NCBI GenBank assembly: GCA_007136585.1
Contig: SLGR01000161.1
Span: 1-10,942 of the forward strand
Direction of reading: 5' to 3'
Length of the DNA: 10,942 bases
From: Candidatus Sumerlaeota bacterium
GTDB lineage: Bacteria > CG03 > SLGR01
The notes under the pieces were generated by a model. The model did not search any database. It was not told the origin of the DNA and was given only the letters and a program-made list of their open reading frames with translations. A program made the translations under genes and the position numbers. Positions 1-8,000 of the stretch are shown in pieces (position 1 is the first letter of the stretch; each line of letters starts with the position of its first letter).

Positions 1-11
1 AAAAATTTAAA

Positions 12-1208
12 ATGGCCGAGGAGATAATAAGGGTGATTCATAAAGCTACAGGTATACCTGACGCAGAGTACTCCAGGCTTATCAAACCTGAACTTTACAG
101 GACACTTCTGGATCAGCCGCAGAAAATTATAAAAAAAATATATATGTCCAAAAGTTCTCCCGAAGATACTCTCACAGCGCTAAAAGTTGTCGGGGTTAAG
201 CCTGAGATCATTTCGGAGATTAAAAACATTATACATTACCAGCCCGAAGTTGAAGACAGGCTTTTCTTATTGACGCATAAATGGAGGATTAGCGGACGTG
301 AAGCAGAGTACCTGAAACTCCTCAGTATGCGTCTTCCCTACGAGAAGAGGGCTGAAATAGAGCGTTTTCTTGATTCAGAAACGGGTTTTGCCGCCCTTAT
401 TGAGAGCGATCTCGGGGATATTGCTGCGGATCTCGGCATAGAAAGCATAAAACCCGGCAGAGTTTCATATTACAGAGATGGTATCCTGACCCTTGAGAGG
501 GGGCTCCTTAATAAACTGGGGCTTATGAGCCTTAATATGGAAGATAAGACCCTTATCAGGAAAATAATCGGAACCAAACTCGCCTACGAGAAGGCTTCGG
601 AAGCTGCCGCCGGGGATAAGCGCCTGCTGACCAGCCTCTATCTTTCAGAACTTGAGGATATCTCAATGAACCTGGAGGGCCTTGAGAGCGGTATTGACCA
701 TATAGCTCTTCCGCTTTTCACCGATCTTGTGCTTATGAGTGATAGTATGCTCCTTGGACCTGAGGAGCTGAGCCGCGACCTTGAGAAACTTATGAGCGGC
801 AGGGCGTACAGGAATATACCTGAGCCCGTAAAACGTGAGGTCATAGAGAGGATAACCTCCCTGAGCGTTATGCTGGGCGAGGCTATGATAATAGACCCGG
901 TAAGCCTGCCCGGGGCGGTATCACCTGAGGAGATATCATCTCTTGAGCAGGTAAGCGGCATAGGGCGTATTGTGAGGGCCATAGTAAATTACGGCTCGGA
1001 GTTCGTGGGTCTGACGATTCTTCCGGCGGGGCTTCCCTATGCCGGAAGGGGCCTTGACGCCTTCAGGCCTGAGTACCTGCTCCGGACAGGGTTTGAGGGC
1101 CGTATATACGCCTTTGTTGAGCGTATGAGGGTCTCTCTGGGATTAGGCGCCAGGAGCGATATGGCCCCTGAACTCGGCAAGATAGTAAACATACTCTACG
1201 CCAACTGA
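12..1208 (+). CDS. Hypothetical protein, possibly 5'-partial
   Basis: I do not recognise this 398-residue protein. It is acidic to neutral and largely helical by eye, with no signal peptide or clear membrane segment. The frame is open to the left edge (two sense codons precede the ATG), so it may be the 3' end of a longer gene. The ATG at 12 has no Shine-Dalgarno and follows an A/T-rich leader (AAAAATTTAAA), much like the start at 1426, which mildly supports it as a true start. Residues about 150-215 loosely recall an M48-type metallopeptidase core: Y-R-D-G-I-L-T-L-E-R-G-L-L, then I-I-G-T-K-L-A-Y where H-E-x-x-H would sit, then S-E-L-E-D. The zinc ligands are absent, so if the match is real the domain is inactive. 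It is followed by a regulated promoter region, so it is probably not in the same transcript as the genes downstream. Confidence 0.75.
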   Translation: MAEEIIRVIHKATGIPDAEYSRLIKPELYRTLLDQPQKIIKKIYMSKSSPEDTLTALKVVGVKPEIISEIKNIIHYQPEVEDRLFLLTHKWRISGREAEYLKLLSMRLPYEKRAEIERFLDSETGFAALIESDLGDIAADLGIESIKPGRVSYYRDGILTLERGLLNKLGLMSLNMEDKTLIRKIIGTKLAYEKASEAAAGDKRLLTSLYLSELEDISMNLEGLESGIDHIALPLFTDLVLMSDSMLLGPEELSRDLEKLMSGRAYRNIPEPVKREVIERITSLSVMLGEAMIIDPVSLPGAVSPEEISSLEQVSGIGRIVRAIVNYGSEFVGLTILPAGLPYAGRGLDAFRPEYLLRTGFEGRIYAFVERMRVSLGLGARSDMAPELGKIVNILYAN

Positions 1209-1331
1209 TGCTTGCGGTTCTTAAAAGGTCTTTTTAAATTTCACAATAGAGCTCTTCTGAAGGATCTTTCCCCCTAAAAAAAGGCTGTTTTTAGCAGGTT
1301 CCCAACCCTAAATATAGACGATAAAAACAGA

Positions 1332-1371
1332 TTTCACACTCCTTTCACAAAAACTTCTAACCAATTTCACA
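1332..1371 (+). promoter_or_regulatory. Phased TTCACA direct-repeat array (response-regulator-like operator)
   Basis: TTTCACA occurs at 1332-1338, 1343-1349 and 1365-1371, spaced 11 and 22 bp. The empty phase position holds a degenerate copy, TTCTAA at 1355-1360. The result is four units at an exact 11-bp period. Seven-base direct repeats with 4-bp spacers are the layout used by OmpR/PhoB-family response regulators, and TTCACA fits the TT(A/C/T)ACA unit known for Bacillus PhoP. The array ends 11 bp before a TATAAT, where activator sites replace a -35 box. A further isolated TTTCACA lies at 1239-1245. That this is an operator is inferred from spacing and position, and the regulator is unknown. 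Confidence 0.5.
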
Positions 1372-1382
1372 TATCTGAGGTA

Positions 1383-1388
1383 TATAAT
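1383..1388 (+). promoter_or_regulatory. Candidate -10 box for the 1426 gene
   Basis: A perfect TATAAT lies 37 bp before the ATG at 1426 and 11 bp after the repeat array. No good -35 hexamer sits 16-18 bp upstream, which suits activator-dependent initiation. A start site near 1395 would give a 5' leader of about 30 nt. A second TATAAT at 1406-1411 is too close to the ATG to leave more than a very short leader. Confidence 0.45.
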
Positions 1389-1425
1389 TTATATAGAAAA
1401 GAAATTATAATTCTATTTAAATAAA

Positions 1426-1992
1426 ATGAACTTAAAAGCAAGATACCAAATAAAGAGAGTTTTTTCACTGGGGCTTACGGCCTCTGTCTGTATAGTATTT
1501 ATAAGCTCGTTCTTCGCCTTCCGCGGGGAGACCCCCGGCCTTTACGACATATTCAGCGAGACGGTATCAGCGGCCTCCCCGGCCGCGGTAAACATAAACC
1601 TCGCCGTAAGCACCCGCGGTGAGACCGCCCCTTCCGGCGAGGAGACGGAGGAATCGGGCTATTACGGTCTTGTCTTTCTTCCCGGAAGCGTTACGGTCTT
1701 AAGCGCCGGCGCGGCTCTTGCGGCATTTCTCGGAGTGGTTTCAGCTGTACTGCTGGGAGCGGGGTTGCGAGGTTTTACGAAACGGGAGGTTTCACTTAAA
1801 GGGGTCTTGCGACATTACAGGTTGCGATCTCTTAAATTTCTGACTCCTATTCAAAAGAGGATGCTCTGTCTTTCGGAAATGTATGATACCAACCCTATAC
1901 TTGTAAGGGTCCGGGGGTCAAAACCCGTGTTCTGTCATAGGCGGAACACGGGTTTTTTCTTTAGCCCAGTAGCGAAGGGGGCAGCGCTGTGA
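1426..1992 (+). CDS. Small hypothetical protein with two predicted membrane segments
   Basis: This 188-residue protein belongs to no family I recognise. A basic N-terminus (K4, R6, K10, R11) precedes a hydrophobic segment at residues 13-32. An acidic, Ser/Thr/Glu-rich stretch of about 50 residues follows, then an Ala/Gly/Val-rich segment at 88-112 and a basic tail. This predicts a membrane hairpin with a short external loop. The ATG has no Shine-Dalgarno but lies just after an A/T-rich leader and a good -10 box. The stop overlaps the giant gene's GTG (GTGA at 1989-1992), implying coupling. The tail after residue 114 changes in base composition and includes an intrinsic terminator (codons 166-179), so the last ~75 codons may not be true coding sequence. 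The Ala-rich second segment resembles in style the hydrophobic stretches of the giant protein. Confidence 0.6.
   Translation: MNLKARYQIKRVFSLGLTASVCIVFISSFFAFRGETPGLYDIFSETVSAASPAAVNINLAVSTRGETAPSGEETEESGYYGLVFLPGSVTVLSAGAALAAFLGVVSAVLLGAGLRGFTKREVSLKGVLRHYRLRSLKFLTPIQKRMLCLSEMYDTNPILVRVRGSKPVFCHRRNTGFFFSPVAKGAAL
1921..1962 (+). terminator. Strong intrinsic terminator inside the end of the 1426 gene
   Basis: A perfect 12-bp stem (AAACCCGTGTTC at 1921-1932 with GAACACGGGTTT at 1944-1955) has an 11-nt loop and runs into TTTTTTCTTT. It lies 27 nt before the giant gene's start and within the open frame of the small upstream gene. It could end the small transcript, or act as an attenuator whose hairpin is blocked when ribosomes translate through it. 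A small hairpin just upstream (ACCCT 1892-1896 with AGGGT 1906-1910) and a GGGT/ACCC pairing (1915-1918 with 1923-1926) that would use the terminator's 5' arm fit a folding switch, but this is unproven. Confidence 0.75.
1975..1991 (+). promoter_or_regulatory. Ribosome binding site and GTG start of the giant gene
   Basis: AAGGGGG at 1975-1981 lies 7 nt before the GTG at 1989, the only purine-rich Shine-Dalgarno-like site in the window placed correctly for a start. An in-frame TAG at 1962-1964 limits how far upstream the gene can begin. The next in-frame options, GTG at 1998 and ATG at 2046, have worse spacing or would cut into the signal-like segment. Confidence 0.55.
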
Positions 1993-2087
1993 GTTTCGTG
2001 AATAGTTTTTACACGAAGCTGGTAAACGCCCTCCTTACGGGAGCGATGCTCTTTACCAGCGTAGCAGCCGACTTTTCCTACGCCTCC
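1989..2087 (+). other. Signal-peptide-like N-terminus of the giant protein
   Basis: Residues 1-33 have a short N-region with one lysine (K10), then a hydrophobic core L11-A27 (L-V-N-A-L-L-T-G-A-M-L-F-T-S-V-A-A), then a polar F-S-Y-A-S with small residues suited to cleavage near A32/S33. This suggests export across the inner membrane, or an uncleaved anchor. Confidence 0.55.
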
Positions 2088-5000
2088 AGGGTATCGGTCC
2101 CCGATTCGGCGCTTGATATACCCTTTGAGCTGGGTCAGGTTGTTGATGAGCATCTGACCCGGGGGCGGGCCCCTGAGGTTCTGCTTATAAAGGACCTTCA
2201 CGCCAACTACGAGGTACAGAAGAATATCCAGGAGATAATAGAGGCAGCCTCAGGAAGCGGACGTATAAAACGGATAGGAATGGAGGGAGACCCCGACGGC
2301 GAGGTGATAGATACCTCCATAATCTCTACAATCCCCAACGAAACGGTAAGGGAGAGGGTTCTTCAGTACTTTATGGAGAAAGGTATGATCCGGGGCCCCG
2401 AGGCCTACAGCGTTCTTAACCCGGACGCCGCGCCTCTCATCGGAATAGAGAACCCCGAACTTTACCAGAGGAACCTTGACGTTCTTCTCTCCTCGCTTAA
2501 CAACCGTGAGAATACTGTCCGTCACCTCCAGAGCATAAGGGAGATTTTACGCGAGCTTGAGAACCGGGCTCTCTCCTCGTCGTTAAGGAGGTTTCGGACC
2601 CATCACGCGCTCTACCGCCAGAATAACCTTTCGTCGGGTGTTTTTCACAGGTACCTGCGCGAGTGGGGAAAGGAGGCCGGGCGCCCTGTAAGGGTCATAT
2701 CCCCGGAGTATGCCAGGTATATGAAAGTTTCGGAGCGTCTCTCGGATCTTGACGAGCGTCGCCTGAGGAGAGAGTACGACCGGCTTGTAAGGAATATAAA
2801 CCCGGTTGATATGAGCGCTCTGGAGCAGTTCAGAGACATATTCCGGACCCCGGAGCCGATGTACGAGAGCATAGTCCGTCAGATAAACTCAGACAGCGCA
2901 TACTCCAACCTGAGGCAGTATATTGAGGCTATGGAGGAGATGAGGCGTATAAACACCTACCGTATAGTCAAGGAGGAGCAGAGGGTGATAGAGGAGATAG
3001 GCAGGGCCCTCTGCCGAAACGGGACTGAAGAGGACCTTCTCTTTGTATCGGATTACCTGCAGGTGATGACGAAGTTTCTCTTAAACCAGGTGACCCGCGA
3101 TGAGCTTAAGTACTTCCGTAAAAACTCAGAGAGGTTCAGGAAAAGTTTCAGTCGTCTTTCCGGGGAGTACGGGCGGCATATGAGCCGTCTTGACGGAATA
3201 CTGCATACGCTCTCGCCGTACGTGGAGGAGATGAGCGTATTCTACGACCTTGCGGAGAGAAGGGACGAGTATTTCGTAAAGAACTTTGCCGCAGACGAGC
3301 CGCAGCGCAACCGGACCTCTGTTATGATACTGGGAGGTTTTCATTCCGAGGGTGTGACGGAGCTTTTGAGGGAGAAGGGGATCTCCTACAGCCTTGTTCT
3401 GCCCCGGGTGACGGCCCACTCGTCGGAGATGATAGAGACCTACTACCGTCTCCTGCGCGGGGATAATATGCTTACCTACAACGAGCTTATAGACGAGCGC
3501 CTTGCGGTAAGCGCGATATTCGGGATGGATTTCTTCCCGATGCAGGCTACTCTTGCGAAAATGGCCGAACGTCTGGCATTTGAAATTAATGATGAAGGCA
3601 GGCAGCCTTCCAAGGAGGAGTTTGCGGAGATTGTTGCGGGAAGCTTCCGGAGCTGGGACGGAAATCCTGTAGAACATGAGTCAGTCTACGTAGAAGAACG
3701 TGGATGGGTGACGGAACTCTTTGTAAGGCTTACTTTCAGGAAAGACGGGTACTTTGAGGAAGTGACTGTCGGGTATGACGGGAGAAGGCTGCGCATAGTA
3801 AGCGAAGGCGAATCCAACCGCGAGTTTGAGGCTGCTATAGCCGGGGAACTGGCGCAGAAGGTCCAGGAAATACGGGATAATGAGGTTCTGAAAAACCTCA
3901 ATCCGAAAGCTATAGCAGTTCTTGCCGGGGTTGACCCGTTCGGACTCTTAGGAAGCGCTGCGGAGATATCGGTATCTGAGGTTGAGTCTGCCATATCCGC
4001 GGCGGGTTTTTCCGAGAGTGTGGAAGTATTGGAAGATGAAGACAGAGGGATGGTTTACATCTATAACCGGCAGGAACTTAGTAACCGGATTGCTTCAAAC
4101 AGGTTCCTCTCTGCTTACAGAGGCAGAGAGGTTGAAGAGGCGCTTCTGGAAGTTCTGAGGGAGTCCGAGAACGGCAGGGGTATGGAGGCCCTAAGGGCGC
4201 TTACGGGTTTTCCCTCGGGTATAACCGTTATGCTTGGTGAAGACCGCGGAGCGGAGCGGGACGGACGTTCCGCGGAAGAGCTTCTGCGTGAGGTCTCCGA
4301 TGAGGGGTTTGAGGAATTTCTGCGCGACGATTTACCCGAAGTTTCCGCCCGGATTCAGCGTGAACGCCGGCGCAGCAGGTTATCAAGAGTATTCAACAGG
4401 CGCACTGCGGCGCCTGTTGTAATCGCCTCCCTTGCGCTGGGCGGTGCGGCGTTAGCGGTATTTGGAACCGGGGCCCTTGCTACGGCCGGGACAGTCTCCG
4501 CTGCGCTGCTGGGAGCTGCGGCCCTGGGAACTCTTATCCGCCGGATATTTGCCGGGAGGCGTGATATTGCGCGGCGCCGCGAGTTCCGGGATTCACATAC
4601 GGAAGCCGCAAGATTATATAAGCATCAATCTGAATTCCACAGGAATTCTATTGAGGGATTTCCGGTACTTCCGGCTGAAATTTTCGGTACGAGTAAAGAC
4701 ACGGATATTGTTTCTGTTTTGGAAGAAGCCACAAAGGAAGTTACTGATGAAGATCCCCTGGTATCATTCCACGGTTCAATGACTTATACATTGGCTAATG
4801 ACGGAACTATTCAATGGAATCTTATTAACGATATTGATATTGAGCTTTATATTGACTCTTTTCCCAGGGGAGCTCGCGAATATTTTGAGAGGCTTTATAA
4901 GGTTTCTGGTAATATTGCTGAAAAATTAAGAGAAAAAGGTCTTAATGTTGAGGCTGAGGAAATAATTCCGTCAGATATGCCGTTTATCAAGCTGAAGCTT

Positions 5001-8000
5001 ATAACTTCAACAGGCCGGAAAATAGAAATAGATATTCAATTAAATGGGTATGATGTTCTGACTGAGAGCACGGATGATTACAGTTTTCATAATTACCAGT
5101 ACACAAAGTGGTATTTCGGAAATATTCAAGAGCTTGACGGGAGACTTGAATCTGCCGGCGCCTATGAGATTGCTCTTATTAATGCGGGTTCTTACAAAGA
5201 AAAGCTTGAGGAGGTTAAATTACTTGCTGAAACAGGAGAAATAACTCCTAAAATATTAAAACGGATATACCAGCTTGCCAGGATAAGAGGCCTGCACCAA
5301 GATGAAACATTTAGACCTCTTCCTGATAAATATGTTGAATTAAAGAATGAGGATATCTCTCCTCAGGAGCTTGAGGAATACATAAAGGATATCATAGTTA
5401 GACTTACTGTGACAACAGAAGATATCATAATTGAGTTTCTGGAAAAATATCATCCTGGTTCCGGTATCACGGCGGAAAATGTAAGGTCTCGTTTGAACAC
5501 TGTTCTTATCGAGGAACTGAGAAATATCGGGATAATGGAAGCAGGCCAGCAGGAAAAAATTATTGAATTTTACGGAAGAGACGCTGTTGCCTTAAGAGAG
5601 AGAATATCCAAGGTAAAGAATTTGATTGATGCCGTGAAAAGACATACCCCGGTAAAGTTTGACGAAGCGCATATTTATGAGATACTTCTTCTTTATGAAA
5701 CCCTGCCCCTGGAGAGTTTAACCGATGATCAGGCTAAAGCGGTAGCAGAAGCCCATGCGGTAGGTTTCGGCCCTATAGGCCATTATGAGTTTGGCGATAT
5801 TAGTAAGAAGGCCAGGATTTTAAGAGATAAAGGTTTTGACCGCAGGCAGAGAAGAATGGCCATAGAATCCGGGTTGGCCGGCCGTATGGATACTTATGAA
5901 ATACCGGCTCTTATCTGCCAGGATACCGGTCAGAAGCTTCTTGAAGGAAATATTTCCGGAACCTACGGAAGGGCAGAGGAAGCGCTTCTGTTTACAGAAG
6001 AAGAAAGGTATGCTTCAAGAAAACACTTTGAGATTATAGAGAGAGAGGGGATATTTTATATAAAGGATTTGGGTTCTAGTAACGGAACCGTTATAACTTA
6101 CGACGGCATCCGTACGAATCTTTTGAGGGAACCGGAAGCCGAATATCTACTGACTCCCGGAACCGTTATTGAGGCCGGAGGAAGAAAGATACTTTTCGGT
6201 ATTATTGAAGAAAGGGCTGAGCCGGATCCCTCGGTCAGGGAAGAAGTATTTGAGATTGGCCAGGAGTATACTGAATACGGTCACAGGATAAACGGGGGGC
6301 AGAGCGAGAGCCGCGCAGATCCGACTTCAAGAGAAGTAATAAAAGTAGACTGGGAAAACGATAAGGATCTTAGAGACCTGTATGAAAAGATTATTGGTAA
6401 ACTTGGCGGCAGAAGACCCGGTGAACTCACGGGTGACGAGAAAGGGCGGCTCCTGCAGGAGGTTTTCAATACTGTTAGGGAACATACAGAGTTTCCGTCC
6501 GATGAGGTTCTGCGTCAGTTTGAAGAAAAATGGAGGGGCCGGGATTATCCTGTAGGTAAAAGCCTTCTTTTCAGCGGCGAGAGCCCGGCGGTTGCCGTAT
6601 GCCGTCATATGGGCATTCTTTCGGCCGCGGTACTTGAGAGGCTCATAGAGCAGGGATATCTTTCCGGGAAGATTTTTTATGTAAGAGGCATAGGGCACGG
6701 TTGGGCTGTTTATAAGTCAAGCGGCGGTGACTTTACTGTTCTGGATATAGCTCAGAATAACTTTATTGACATGAGCAGTCCTGCAGCGATATATTCTATA
6801 GGAAAGTCTTTTCACAGGTATTTTGAGTTTTTTCCGGAAGAGGCCGCAGAACTGACTGATACGGGTTTAACCCGGAGAGTTGTTCCCTCCGAAGCCGGGA
6901 TTGCGAGAGATTTAGCTGATATAGGAATAACCAATGAAAATATTCAGCAGGAAATAATCTCCAAATACCGGGATAACCTGTATAATTTAACTGAAAGAGT
7001 ATCCCGGATTGAAGAAATACTTGATGCCCTGAAAGCCCATACTACCTCACCGTTTCGGGATAATGCAGACCTTGCCACTTTATTATTTGAGACTCTCCTG
7101 CAAGACCCCTCCCTTGATATAACTATTGTTAATGAAATATTGACGGCGTTTGAAGCCATAAAGTCAGAGTTCGGCATAACCTTAACCGAAGAAAGAAAAG
7201 CCGGGCTTCTTGAGTTGCTGTTGCTCTCTATTACCGAAGATAAACTTATTGAGTTTAAGAAAATAACTAATCTCGTTAATTACAGCGATAAAGAAAAAAT
7301 CAGACTTGTATTTGGCTTATTTTTTACTGAAGGCCGGCTTCTTGAGGAAAGGGACGATCCATTTATTTTAGAGGAGGATCCCGACAGGACACTTTATATA
7401 GCGGCAGATTTTAATCCGGGTGAAATAGAAAATGTGGAGGTTGTTGACCATCATAGGGAAGGGATGGAATACCTTTCCACAGCTACCACAGAAGCACTAT
7501 CTCAAAAAGACATTCTTCTGGAAAAATTTATGAAGGGAAGCTATGAGAACATTATAATTACCAGGAACCATACTGATGCCGACAGCGTTCTGTCCGAGAT
7601 GATGCTGCGGGGTTTATTTCCCACCCGGGAGTTAATTGAGAGGGCCGTAAAGACTTCCCAGTACTGTGATTATTTTTACTATGAGGGGATGGAGCATTAT
7701 ATAGAGCCAATGGTGCTAAACCTGAAGTTCAGAAACGAACCAGTGTCAAAACTTGAGGTTATTAAAGAAGTTGAAAACCCGAGCGACAGAAGTTACCAGA
7801 AATACAGTCAATATAATGATAAGCTTCTGAGACAAGCCCAAAGAATTAGAACTGAAGCCAATATATATGTAACAGGTAAAATAGCTGTAGTTGACCCGGG
7901 GTTCTCCGCTGACCCCGCAGCAGTATATCGCGTCTTGAGGGACAGAGATGTTGATGTAGCTGTCATTTATAGAGATAAATCCGGAGCGGAACTCGATGGT

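Noticed and set aside
638-982. Reverse-strand open frame opposite the 12-1208 gene
   Set aside because: Low-complexity Ser/Arg/Ile-rich translation typical of the antisense of a coding gene, with no start signals. The + strand frame is longer and better composed.
1221-1294. Weak inverted repeats after the first gene (around 1221-1237, and CTAAAAA/TTTTTAG at 1274-1294) as a terminator
   Set aside because: The first leaves too small a loop. The second is a 7-bp stem of mostly A-T pairs without a following T-tract. Neither supports an intrinsic terminator, so the end of the first transcript is unknown.
1860-1960. Possible tRNA or known riboswitch before the giant gene
   Set aside because: No cloverleaf, T-loop or anticodon arm can be drawn, and the sequence does not match the cyclic-di-GMP-I or fluoride riboswitch cores that I can recall.
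3126-3994. Two reverse-strand open frames (3126-3677 and 3686-3994)
   Set aside because: They lie opposite the unbroken giant frame, whose codon register I followed without a stop. Their translations lack recognisable motifs and are Ser/Arg/Leu-rich antisense shadows.
4234-4782. Forward open frames at 4234-4422 and 4462-4782
   Set aside because: They are out of frame with the giant gene and cover its membrane hairpin and the start of the nucleotidyltransferase domain, where the giant frame gives sensible motifs.
6281-6698. Two overlapping reverse-strand open frames
   Set aside because: They oppose the region between the FHA and transglutaminase-like modules; nothing in their translations resembles a real protein family.
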